A DNA stretch of 58,167 nt from an uncultured Spirochaetales bacterium (GTDB lineage Bacteria > Spirochaetota > Spirochaetia > Sphaerochaetales > Sphaerochaetaceae): positions 1 through 58,167 of the forward strand of contig CASFDW010000009.1 of NCBI GenBank assembly GCA_949293595.1, given 5' to 3'. Shown piece by piece: positions 44,635 through 52,665 of the stretch (position 1 is the first letter of the stretch; the number at the start of each line of letters is the position of its first letter). Made by a program: the position numbers and the translations under genes. The notes below the pieces were generated by a model that was not told the origin of the DNA, ran no database searches, and saw only the letters and a program-made list of their open reading frames with translations.

Positions 44635-45843
44635 TCAGAGCCTGGCTCTGTAGGCTTCTTCAATCTTTCCGACCATCTCCGCTCCTGTCATGTCCGTGGT
44701 GAAGAATTCCTCGGCGATGCCTTCGAAATCGGTGTCGACGATGTTCACCGGCCACATGGAGGTGACCCAGATGAGCGTCTCGCCGCTTGCCGCTGCTTCC
44801 GCGACGTCGGCGCTGAGCGGGTCGAGCGATTCAGTGCTGATGTTGGAGACCGCCGGTACGAACATGAACTTGTTGAGCACGTAGTCTATTCCTGCATCTG
44901 ACGTGTAGAGCCAGTCCAGGAACTGCTTGCTGGCTTTCTGATCCGCTTCCGATACCTGCGAGTTGACGACCCAGTAATAGGGGACGGAGACAGCAAGCTT
45001 GTCGTTGCCCATCAGCGGAAGTGCGACAAGGGCCATGTCGAAGCCGATGTCGTATGATGTGAACATCGGATACACCCAGTTGCCCTGGTGGATGAGGGCC
45101 GTCTTTCCTGTGGCGAAGTCACCGCAGGACTTGTCGTAATTGATCTCGAGCGGATTGACCGCAACCTCCTTTATCTTGTCGTAGAGTTCTGCGAACGCCT
45201 GGAACTGCGGATAGTCCATCAGATGTATGTCGCCGTTCTCGAACTCCTCTATGAAGGCAACCGGATCGTCCATGAGGGCGAACGGGAAGTTGAGCGGATG
45301 TCCGATGAGGAAGTATGATCCGTCGCTGAGCCCGAACGGGTTGTATCCCTGGCCTGCGAGCCTGTCAAGACAGGCAAGGAAGGCTTCCTGGCTTGCAAGA
45401 TCCTCCGGCTTCACAAGCTCGGTGTTGATCACGATTCCGTATCCCTCGACATTGTATGGCACGCCAGAGCTTGTACCGTTGACCTCAAGTGCCATCGACG
45501 GAGCGATATACTGGTTTACCTCCATGTCTGTGATGCCTGCGATGTATGGTGCGAACATCTCCGCCTCGTTTCCGGCCGCGATGGAGAAGATGGTCGGCAT
45601 CTCCTCGCCTGCAAGCTTGAGACTCAGCTGGGCCCTGTAGTCATCGCTGGTCTCCCAGATCTCGACCGGTATGCCGGTCTCGGCGGTGAAATCTTCGGCT
45701 GCATCCGCAAGAGAGTCGGTTATTTCAACTTTTGATTGGTAGATTATGACTTTTCCCTGCTCAGAGGCTTCCTCTTTTGTCCCTTGGGCAAAAAGGGAGA
45801 GGGCTAGAAGCAGTACCAGCAGAACGGTGGCAATCCTTTTCAT
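44635..45843 (-). CDS. Sugar ABC transporter substrate-binding protein (SBP family 1)
   Basis: Periplasmic receptor of 402 residues. The signal peptide MKRIATVLLVLLLALSLFA is followed by Q-G-T-K-E-E, a spirochaete-type signal end without a lipobox Cys. AAGGAG precedes the ATG at 45843; the frame's longer form lies in the promoter. Given the phosphorylase in the operon it should bind an alpha-glucosidic disaccharide. First gene of the operon. Confidence 0.9.
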   Translation of the reverse strand: MKRIATVLLVLLLALSLFAQGTKEEASEQGKVIIYQSKVEITDSLADAAEDFTAETGIPVEIWETSDDYRAQLSLKLAGEEMPTIFSIAAGNEAEMFAPYIAGITDMEVNQYIAPSMALEVNGTSSGVPYNVEGYGIVINTELVKPEDLASQEAFLACLDRLAGQGYNPFGLSDGSYFLIGHPLNFPFALMDDPVAFIEEFENGDIHLMDYPQFQAFAELYDKIKEVAVNPLEINYDKSCGDFATGKTALIHQGNWVYPMFTSYDIGFDMALVALPLMGNDKLAVSVPYYWVVNSQVSEADQKASKQFLDWLYTSDAGIDYVLNKFMFVPAVSNISTESLDPLSADVAEAAASGETLIWVTSMWPVNIVDTDFEGIAEEFFTTDMTGAEMVGKIEEAYRARL

Positions 45844-45869
45844 TACATTTCTCCTTTTGTGTATAAAAC

Positions 45870-45909
45870 GTTTAATTAAACTTTCTATTCCTACCAATAG
45901 AATTGTCAA
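45870..45909 (-). promoter_or_regulatory. Promoter and operator of the disaccharide operon
   Basis: On the minus strand, TTGACA (45904-45909), 16 bases, TAGAAA (45882-45887). Directly after the -10 lies the perfect 12-bp palindrome GTTTAATTAAAC (45870-45881). Its place over the transcription start fits repression by the adjacent LacI protein. Confidence 0.65.
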
Positions 45910-45965
45910 GAAAAATTTGTGATATTAAGCAATTTAACGGATTTTAATTTGTTATTTAATATAAA

Positions 45966-45997
45966 TTTATGTAAAAAAATAAAATAATTTACATAAA
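45966..45997 (-). terminator. AT-rich hairpin after the lacI-type gene
   Basis: Arms TTTATGTAAA (45966-45975) and TTTACATAAA (45988-45997) with a 12-base loop, just after the regulator's stop. An all-AT stem is weak, so this is a possible terminator only. Confidence 0.4.
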
Positions 45998-46003
45998 ATT
46001 GAT

Positions 46004-46978
46004 TTACTTACTGAATCTTGCACTATCGCGCTCTATGATCTTGGCATTGATACGGAAGACTTCGGAATTCATTTCACCGCTTTCGATGTTGCCGACAAGG
46101 GCCTGTGCCGCCAGATATCCACGTTCGTAGTCGGGAATGTCGATCGTGGTGATGCCGTTGTAGCAGGCTATGCTGTTGTTGTCGAACCCCGTGACAAGAA
46201 TATCCTTTCCGACAACCAATCCATTGTCCTTGAAAACCTCGATCGCCCCGAGCGCCATATTGTCGTTGGCGCATACCAGTACTTCCGGGCGGGGCATTGT
46301 GAGCAGAAGGATCTGTGCGGCCCTCCGTCCGCTTTCCTCATGCCAGTTCCCGGATATGTACCTGTCCCGGGTAAACCTGATTCCGTTCTCGTTGAGCGCA
46401 TCCAAAAAAGCCTGGTAGCGTTCCTTGTTGTCCGAGGTGTTCTCCATGCCTCCGAGGAAGGAGAATCTACGGTAGCCTGCACCAATGAGTCTGGAAATCA
46501 TCGAATGCATCGGTGCGTAATTGTTCACGAGTATGCTTTTTATATGTGAATTGTCTATGATCCTGTCCAGTATCACGATGGGATAGTTCCTGTTGGCATG
46601 CCTGTCGAGAATCGTGCTGTCCAGCTTGCCGTCCAGGGCTATGCAGCCGCTTGTGATGAACGGATCCATGTATTTCTCACAGGAGCGTCCGGTGCATATC
46701 AGAAGGTCGTAGTCATGCGACTCCACATAGTCGTGTATGCCATGGATGATGTCGAGATAGAATGTCCTGTCGAAATCACTGAAGGTGAACAGGATTGTCT
46801 TAGGATTTCTTGTTTTCAGGTTTTTTGCATACAGGTTTGGGTTGTATCCCTTCTCGTTGCATATCGCCAGTATCCTCTCCTTGGTTTCCTCCGAAATGTT
46901 CGCCTTGCCGTTGAGGGCGTTCGACACGGTCGCCGGGCTCACTCCTGCTATGCTCGCTATTTCCTTTACTCCGATCAT
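46004..46978 (-). CDS. LacI family transcriptional regulator
   Basis: A 324-residue repressor. The N-terminal helix-turn-helix is VKEIASIAGVSPATVSNALNGK, followed by a periplasmic-binding-protein-like sugar sensor (CANDNMALGAIEVFKDNG, ILVTGFDNNS). The start at 46978 opens MIGVKEIAS; the in-frame start ten residues upstream adds nothing typical. It lies directly upstream of the disaccharide operon on the same strand and is its likely regulator. Confidence 0.92.
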   Translation of the reverse strand: MIGVKEIASIAGVSPATVSNALNGKANISEETKERILAICNEKGYNPNLYAKNLKTRNPKTILFTFSDFDRTFYLDIIHGIHDYVESHDYDLLICTGRSCEKYMDPFITSGCIALDGKLDSTILDRHANRNYPIVILDRIIDNSHIKSILVNNYAPMHSMISRLIGAGYRRFSFLGGMENTSDNKERYQAFLDALNENGIRFTRDRYISGNWHEESGRRAAQILLLTMPRPEVLVCANDNMALGAIEVFKDNGLVVGKDILVTGFDNNSIACYNGITTIDIPDYERGYLAAQALVGNIESGEMNSEVFRINAKIIERDSARFSK

Positions 46979-47067
46979 AAGAGAATGATAAACCAGTTTT
47001 GTCCCCAATGAACGTTAAATCTGCATTTCATTCTCCATTTTGTCACCTCGTGGCATTGGTCTGCCTG

Positions 47068-47096
47068 TTGTTTTATGTATTTTCTCCGGATAATAT
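47068..47096 (+). promoter_or_regulatory. Promoter of the nucleoside hydrolase gene
   Basis: TTGTTT (47068-47073), 17 bases, TAATAT (47091-47096). Confidence 0.55.
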
Positions 47097-47128
47097 GATT
47101 GGGACAAGCAATCGGGAGGAGGAAGGTT

Positions 47129-48046
47129 ATGACCGAAAAACTGTTGCTGGAAAGGCTTGCACGACCTGACGTGTATCCATTGGATGTGGTTCTTGACACG
47201 GATGCCTACAACGAGATCGACGACCAGTACGCATTGGCGTACCTCATAGGGAACAAGGACAAGCTTGACCTGAAGGCCATATGCGCCGCCCCGTTCTCAA
47301 ATTTCAAAGCCGGAGATCCCGGGCTCGGCATGGAGCTTAGCTATGACGAGATATTGAACGTGCTGGATCTTCTCGGGGAAAATGGATATGGTGACAGGGT
47401 CTTCCATGGCTCGCGGTCGTATCTGCCTTCCGAAAAAAAGCCTGTCCGTTCCGCTGCTGCCGAGCGGATTGTGGAGCTGGCTTTGAAAAGGTCTGTCACG
47501 GATCCTCCTCTTTATGTCGTTGCGATAGGCGCCGCAACCGATGTCGCTTCGGCCATACTCATGGAGCCATCGATCATCGACAGGATCGTCGTGGTGTGGC
47601 TTGGCGGGCATGCGCATCATTGGCCGGTGAACGACGAGTTCAACATGAAGCAGGACGTCGCTGCCGCACGAATACTCTTCGATTCATGTGTCCCGGTTGT
47701 CCAGCTTCCATGCATGGGCGTCGTTTCCGCTTTCACCACGACCGGTCCTGAACTGCGGTATTGGCTGAAAGGCAAAAACCGGTTCTGCGATTACATGGTC
47801 GATTTCACCGAAGCGGAGGCCGGACGGTATGCTCAGGGCAGATATTGGAGCAGAGCGATATGGGATGTGACAGCCGTGGGCTGGCTTGTTTCTGATGAAT
47901 TTCAGAAGGACTGTCTCGTACACAGCCCGGTCTGCCAGTACGACAACAGGTATTCGTTCGACCAGACCAGACATTTCATCAGGTATGTGTATTGGATAAA
48001 CAGGGATGCGCTCATCAAGGACCTGTTTGAAAAGATATCCTGTTGA
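47129..48046 (+). CDS. Nucleoside hydrolase (IUNH family)
   Basis: Splits ribonucleosides to base and ribose. 305 residues. The calcium-site motif is the variant DTDAYNEIDDQYA; AIGAATDVASA and the metal-site Asp in YWSRAIWDVTAVGW are also present. GGGAGGAGGAAGG precedes the ATG at 47129. It is divergent from lacI. With the nucleobase permease and GMP synthetase it indicates purine salvage. Base preference is unknown. Confidence 0.85.
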   Translation: MTEKLLLERLARPDVYPLDVVLDTDAYNEIDDQYALAYLIGNKDKLDLKAICAAPFSNFKAGDPGLGMELSYDEILNVLDLLGENGYGDRVFHGSRSYLPSEKKPVRSAAAERIVELALKRSVTDPPLYVVAIGAATDVASAILMEPSIIDRIVVVWLGGHAHHWPVNDEFNMKQDVAAARILFDSCVPVVQLPCMGVVSAFTTTGPELRYWLKGKNRFCDYMVDFTEAEAGRYAQGRYWSRAIWDVTAVGWLVSDEFQKDCLVHSPVCQYDNRYSFDQTRHFIRYVYWINRDALIKDLFEKISC

Positions 48047-48127
48047 TTTTCTGTTATGCCGGACAAATGAATTGTTGTTTTCCGGAATAAAAGGTTGCGT
48101 CATGGCAATTTGTTTTCAAAGTCAATG

Positions 48128-48158
48128 AAAACAAACAAGCCCTTGCGTTGCAAGGGCT
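48128..48158 (-). terminator. Terminator of the GMP synthetase gene
   Basis: Stem AGCCCTTGC/GCAAGGGCT (48138-48158) with a 3-base loop. The minus strand continues TTGTTTGTTTTC. Confidence 0.85.
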
Positions 48159-48170
48159 GATAGTACTCTA

Positions 48171-49148
48171 TTATTCCCACTCGATGGTGCCGCAGGGCTT
48201 CGGAGTAAGGTCGAACAGAACCCTGTTCACGCCTTTGACTTCCTTTGTTATCCTGTCGGTTATGTGCTCCAAAAGAGAGAAGGGGACATCTTCGACAGTG
48301 GCGGTCATTGCGTCGATTGTGTTGACAGCCCTTATTATCACGGGGTATTCATATGTGCGCTTTCCATCCTTTATCCCGACCGATTTGAAATCAGGGACCG
48401 CCGTGAAGTATTGCCAAACCTTTCCTTCCAGACCGTTTTTTGCGAATTCCTCCCTCAGGATCGCATCCGATTCCCTTACTGCTTCAAGTCTGTCCCTCGT
48501 GATGGCTCCAAGACATCTGACGCCGAGTCCCGGGCCCGGGAAGGGCTGGCGATAGACCATGTTGTCGGGGAGTCCCAGAGCCTTTCCCACGACCCTGACC
48601 TCGTCCTTGAACAGGAATTTCAACGGTTCCACAAGTTTGAATTTCAAGTCTTCAGGCAGCCCTCCCACATTATGGTGGGCCTTTACAGGACCACTTTCAA
48701 GTATGTCGGGATAGATTGTGCCCTGGGCAAGAAATTCGATTCCTTCAAGCTTGCGGGCCTCCTCCTCGAAGACACGTATGAATTCCGCCCCGATGATCTT
48801 CCTTTTCCTTTCCGGTTCTCCGACACCAGCGAGCTTGTCCAGGAAGCGGTCTACGGCATCGACATACACCAGGTTGGCATCCATCTGGTTTCTGAAAACC
48901 TCCACCACCTGTTCCGGTTCTCCTTTTCTCAGCAGTCCATGGTTCACATGTACGCATACAAGGTTCTTGCCGACGGCCTTGATAAGCAACGCGGCAACGA
49001 CCGATGAATCCACTCCGCCAGAAAGGGCGAGAAGAACCTTCTTGTCTCCCACCTGTTCCTTGACAGCCTTTATTTCTTTTGCAATGAATGCGTCAGCCAG
49101 TTCCCTGGTTGTTATCCTGACCATGTCATCAGGGCGTTTTTCAGACAT
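48171..49148 (-). CDS. guaA: GMP synthetase, ATP-pyrophosphatase part only (no glutaminase domain)
   Basis: Converts XMP to GMP. 325 residues against about 510-525 for ordinary bacterial GuaA. The protein starts just before the ATP-pyrophosphatase P-loop [16 protein letters not shown] and keeps the whole synthetase and dimerisation parts ([13 protein letters not shown], the C-terminal KPCGTIEWE). The N-terminal glutamine amidotransferase domain is absent, and GGAGG upstream of 49148 shows this is the real start. The enzyme must use free ammonia or a separate glutaminase subunit, as in archaea. No such gene is in this window. Confidence 0.9.
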   Translation of the reverse strand: MSEKRPDDMVRITTRELADAFIAKEIKAVKEQVGDKKVLLALSGGVDSSVVAALLIKAVGKNLVCVHVNHGLLRKGEPEQVVEVFRNQMDANLVYVDAVDRFLDKLAGVGEPERKRKIIGAEFIRVFEEEARKLEGIEFLAQGTIYPDILESGPVKAHHNVGGLPEDLKFKLVEPLKFLFKDEVRVVGKALGLPDNMVYRQPFPGPGLGVRCLGAITRDRLEAVRESDAILREEFAKNGLEGKVWQYFTAVPDFKSVGIKDGKRTYEYPVIIRAVNTIDAMTATVEDVPFSLLEHITDRITKEVKGVNRVLFDLTPKPCGTIEWE

Positions 49149-49195
49149 ATTCTTTCCTCCGATGTATGGAATTGTAAACGAAAAGTCTCGTGTGC

Positions 49196-49240
49196 TGGAA
49201 GACATGCCGGGCATGGTGAACGGGCATCTTCCACTTTTTT
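49196..49240. promoter_or_regulatory. Hairpin in the guaA/P13 divergent region
   Basis: TGGAAGA (49196-49202) pairs with TCTTCCA (49227-49233), with an inner TGCC/GGCA extension after a 2-base bulge. On the plus strand it is followed by six T. On the minus strand it lies in the 5' leader of guaA. It is either a plus-strand terminator or a leader structure. Confidence 0.4.
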
Positions 49241-49330
49241 GCATGCTCCGACCACTTCCGTGTTACAATAATGTCCGGTAATGTCGTTCTGGCAGATATG
49301 GATTTTTTATTGGGATCATAGGGGATGATT

Positions 49331-50002
49331 ATGAAGCGTATTGTTCTTTTGTGTTTGATTGTCGTTCTTGCTGTTTCCGGTTTTGCCGCTTCGTCCGATA
49401 TCATGGATTTCACATTGGATGTGGTGGGCAATGTCATAGAGGCATATGGAAACGGCGGACGTCCGCCAATCGGTGAGCTGGATAAACATCTGGTGTCGTT
49501 GAATGTGGACAGCATGACGCTCGAGCAGCGCAGGGAGGTTTATGAGACCTATCATGTCACAAGTGGAAATGCTATTTTCAGAAATGTCGTGATCGGCTTT
49601 GGAAATGGTTCCAAGCGTCAGGGCGATACGTGGGGCAGCCTCATCGGCGCCATAGGCGACGGTCTTGGTTTCGGTCTGCTCGTGGCCAGCGGCACATGTT
49701 TTCTTATCGATCTGCTCACTTTCCAGACCCTCGGGGCCGCTTCCGGCAGTCAGGAGGTGGGAACGCTTTCAGATTCACCTCTCATGGCTGTGACCAAGGC
49801 CCTTGCCATCGGCGGCGGCGTAGTGATCGGCGTGAACAGGCTTGTCGGCATCATACCTCCGCTCGTCTACAGCGCACGATATAATTCGAAGCTCCGGTCC
49901 GGGCTTGGACTGGATAAGAAGCTCAATCTCGCCGCAGCGCCTGTCGTGAATCCGGTCAGCGGCAATCTCGGTGTCACGATGATGGCCAGCGTCTCTTTTT
50001 GA
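49331..50002 (+). CDS. P13-like outer-membrane protein (putative porin)
   Basis: 223 residues. The signal peptide is MKRIVLLCLIVVLAVSGFA-A. The mature part has FRNVVIGFGNGSKRQGDTWGSLIGAIGDGLGFGLL, then further hydrophobic segments and IPPLVYSARYNSKLRSGL. The G-x-G-S-x-x-Q-G-D pattern resembles the Borrelia P13 channel protein family; I recognise this from memory with moderate certainty. The start at 49331 is preferred over 49325 because AGGGG is then 6 bases away. Followed by a terminator. Confidence 0.65.
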   Translation: MKRIVLLCLIVVLAVSGFAASSDIMDFTLDVVGNVIEAYGNGGRPPIGELDKHLVSLNVDSMTLEQRREVYETYHVTSGNAIFRNVVIGFGNGSKRQGDTWGSLIGAIGDGLGFGLLVASGTCFLIDLLTFQTLGAASGSQEVGTLSDSPLMAVTKALAIGGGVVIGVNRLVGIIPPLVYSARYNSKLRSGLGLDKKLNLAAAPVVNPVSGNLGVTMMASVSF

Positions 50003-50019
50003 GGTTATTCCGTAATGTC

Positions 50020-50053
50020 CCGGTTCCGCCTTCCTGCGGAGCCGGTTTTTTTC
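50020..50053 (+). terminator. Terminator of the P13-like gene
   Basis: Stem CCGGTTCCGC (50020-50029) with GCGGAGCCGG (50036-50045), one G-T pair, then a T run. Confidence 0.85.
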
Positions 50054-50062
50054 ACCGGGGTG

Positions 50063-50557
50063 TCACTGCTGTGGATCCCGCCTGGCAAGGGTGGCAAGTG
50101 TGTCTCCTGCAATGCGGTATACAGTCCAATCCGACATTGGTTCGGCACCAAGGGAAAGATAGAAATCGATGCTTGGCCTGTTCCGATCCAGGCACCACCA
50201 TTCCAGCCGTCCGCATTTTCTTTCCACCGCGATTCCTGCAAGCTCTTTCAGAAGTGCTTTTCCATATCCCTTCCCTCGGTATTCCGGTTTGACGAACAGA
50301 TCCTCGAGATAGATTCCAACACGTCCGAGAAAAGTCGAGAAATTGTGGAAGAAGAGGGCGAATCCAATTTCTTCATCGTTCACGACCATGAAAATGACCT
50401 CCGCCTTCTTTTTGTCGAAAATCCATTCCTCAAGCACCGCCTCGTCAGCCACGACCTCGTTTGACAACCCCTCGTATCCGGCCAGGTCCTTTATGAATTG
50501 TAGGATAGTATGCACGTCCTTGCGTTTTGCATATCTGAAAACAGGCTTCTTGTCCAT
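50063..50557 (-). CDS. GNAT N-acetyltransferase (spermidine/thialysine acetyltransferase-like)
   Basis: A 164-residue acetyl-CoA-dependent acetyltransferase. The acetyl-CoA loop is KPEYRGKGYGKALL. LEWWCLDRNRPSIDFYLSLGA near the end is typical of the eukaryote-like SSAT/thialysine branch, so a polyamine or lysine analogue is a reasonable substrate guess. GGAGG lies 8 bases before the ATG at 50557. A frame 27 residues longer lacks a ribosome site. Confidence 0.85.
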   Translation of the reverse strand: MDKKPVFRYAKRKDVHTILQFIKDLAGYEGLSNEVVADEAVLEEWIFDKKKAEVIFMVVNDEEIGFALFFHNFSTFLGRVGIYLEDLFVKPEYRGKGYGKALLKELAGIAVERKCGRLEWWCLDRNRPSIDFYLSLGAEPMSDWTVYRIAGDTLATLARRDPQQ

Positions 50558-50817
50558 TCCTGCGACCTCCTTTTTTATTTTTGTCTGTTTCTTGCATTCT
50601 ATGAAATACGGTAGGATGTTTTTATCATGGATTGCCATGGTGGGGAAGGGGGGCCTCCGTGTCAGCCATTATCCGGTTGCTATCGATTGCCGTCGGAAAG
50701 CTCTTGGAAAAATATGTTTTGATGAACGGCGAATAGAGTTTATCATGAAAATAGGTCGTGTTTTTACCAAAAAACGGGTTTGACGGCCAAACTGTATATG
50801 ACAGGTCGGGGGTTTTT

Positions 50818-52473
50818 ATGGCTGATATCGATTATTTCGAGCTCTCAAAATCAACGCTGGAGGAACTGGCGGAAAAAGGTGACACGCAGGCGATGCTTGC
50901 GCTGGGGATAAATTTGTATTACGGCATATATGATCGTATTGATGTCGATAACGCCTGGGATTGGTTGAGCAAGGCTTATACCAAAGGGGAGGCTAAGGCA
51001 TCGGCGTTTTTGGGGGAGATGATATATTTCAGACAGGTGGAAATCAAAGGATTCGACTCCGATGACCAATATGTCAACAAGGCATACGAATTTTATAAGG
51101 AAGCGGCCGAGCTGGATATGATCGCAGGCTACAAAGGCTTGTGCAAGATGATAATGAGGAATGATTATCCCGGACGGGATGGTGATGAGATTCTGGATAA
51201 ACTTGAAGAGATGAAGGACGAAGACGAGGAGTCCCAGTATCTGTACGACCTCATACAGGGCGGCGATTATTCTCCTGAGGACATCAATCCGTCGAATGAG
51301 TTCGGCCTCGACGATGAAGAGGATGAAGATGATGAAGCGGATGAGGATGATGAGGATGAGGATGATGAGGATGAATCTGAAGACGGAATGATCCGCCGTT
51401 GGCTTTCAAGGGATGTTCCCGAGGAGGCGGAAACCGAATTGTCGCTTTCGTTGGATGATATTCTTGCCACATTGGATGAACCAATAGCGGACGATCTGGA
51501 TGACAGCGAATTTGAATTCTACGAACGTTTCTACGGTGAGACCATCAGGGATCTTCTGCTGGATGTGATCAAAAGCGATGACGAGGCTGTGGAGATGCTG
51601 GTCGCACTTTCGAAATACTACAGGTTCCAGCCCGGTGAAGATATCCGATATGCGGCATACTGGGCGCACAAGGCGGTCATCTTGGTGGAAAAAGGACTGG
51701 AAAGCGGCAAGATTGATGATTCCAATTTCAAGCCGATGGCCTACGGGGAGCTGGGCAACGTATATTATTCTTATTCCTATGATCCTGACCTGGACTTCCC
51801 TAATGTTGAGAAGGCGGCCAAGTATTACGAGATTGCGGCGAAAACCGATTACAGTTACAGCTATGACTACAACACCAATGGGGCAATAGCATTGGCGTCA
51901 ATGGCGGAATTGTACAAAGCGATGGATATTGCCGACCTGGGCTGGAGCAATGGCATCAACCGCGCCTGGTGCGGGCAGGTCCAGTATTTCCGAGGATATG
52001 CCCAGACAGCCGCCAAGTATTGGAATGATGCACTGGGGAAATCAAAAGGCTGGGGGGAATACTTCATGGGCAGGTATTGCTACATGCGTGGTGAAACCAG
52101 CAAGGCATATCAGCTTTGGAGGGAAGGCGCGTCGGAAGGCTCCAAGGAGTGCGAGCTGGAATTGGCAAACCGCATCCTGTCGGATCCGTCGACCTGTTGG
52201 GCTGAGATACAGAAACAATGGGAGATAATGGACAGGATGTACCGCAACGACGAGACTCCAGCCGTATACAAATACATATACAAGTTCTATATGGACAAGA
52301 GTTTCAAGATCGACATGACTGAAGACGAGAGGCGACTTGTGGCGTATGGCGCCCTCGACAAAGGAATCAGGAGATTCTGTCCGTACTGCGCAAAAATAAA
52401 TTATGACGAGCTTGATGACAGGCATATAAAGCCTGCGATCGAGGCCTGGGGCTATGACGGATATGAATTCTAG
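50818..52473 (+). CDS. Acidic TPR/Sel1-like repeat protein
   Basis: 551 residues, no signal peptide, no recognised enzyme domain. Sel1/TPR-like helical repeats (TQAMLALGINLYYG, AWDWLSKAYTKGEAKASAFLGEM, AAKYYEIAAK, GEYFMGRYCYMRG) lie at both ends. Between them, residues about 166-188 are almost all Asp and Glu, encoded by GATGAG/GATGAT repeats. Near the end is CPYC (C521 and C524). Probably a cytoplasmic scaffold; partners unknown. GGGGG precedes the ATG at 50818. It stands alone. Confidence 0.75.
   Translation: MADIDYFELSKSTLEELAEKGDTQAMLALGINLYYGIYDRIDVDNAWDWLSKAYTKGEAKASAFLGEMIYFRQVEIKGFDSDDQYVNKAYEFYKEAAELDMIAGYKGLCKMIMRNDYPGRDGDEILDKLEEMKDEDEESQYLYDLIQGGDYSPEDINPSNEFGLDDEEDEDDEADEDDEDEDDEDESEDGMIRRWLSRDVPEEAETELSLSLDDILATLDEPIADDLDDSEFEFYERFYGETIRDLLLDVIKSDDEAVEMLVALSKYYRFQPGEDIRYAAYWAHKAVILVEKGLESGKIDDSNFKPMAYGELGNVYYSYSYDPDLDFPNVEKAAKYYEIAAKTDYSYSYDYNTNGAIALASMAELYKAMDIADLGWSNGINRAWCGQVQYFRGYAQTAAKYWNDALGKSKGWGEYFMGRYCYMRGETSKAYQLWREGASEGSKECELELANRILSDPSTCWAEIQKQWEIMDRMYRNDETPAVYKYIYKFYMDKSFKIDMTEDERRLVAYGALDKGIRRFCPYCAKINYDELDDRHIKPAIEAWGYDGYEF
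51313..51378 (+). repeat. GATGAG/GATGAT codon microsatellite
   Basis: About 66 bp of in-frame Asp/Glu codons inside the TPR protein. Loss or gain of six-base units would change only the length of the acidic stretch. Confidence 0.75.
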
Positions 52474-52511
52474 ATATTGCGGGGAATGATTCGGATCGTA
52501 TTGTTTTTTAT

Positions 52512-52537
52512 GCAGGAGGCAGGAATGGACCTCCTGC
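52512..52537. other. Hairpin in the gap after the TPR gene
   Basis: GCAGGAGG (52512-52519) pairs with CCTCCTGC (52530-52537), loop 10. No T run follows on either strand, so it is not a simple intrinsic terminator. Confidence 0.4.
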
Positions 52538-52665
52538 CCTGCAGGCCGATGGATATGCAATGGTCCGCTATGCTTTCTTGCCATAAATCCATGTGAATTT
52601 TGTTTTACATGATGATTAAATCCATCTTTCCTGCTATAGAAGATATTATCAAGTGAGGTCATTCC

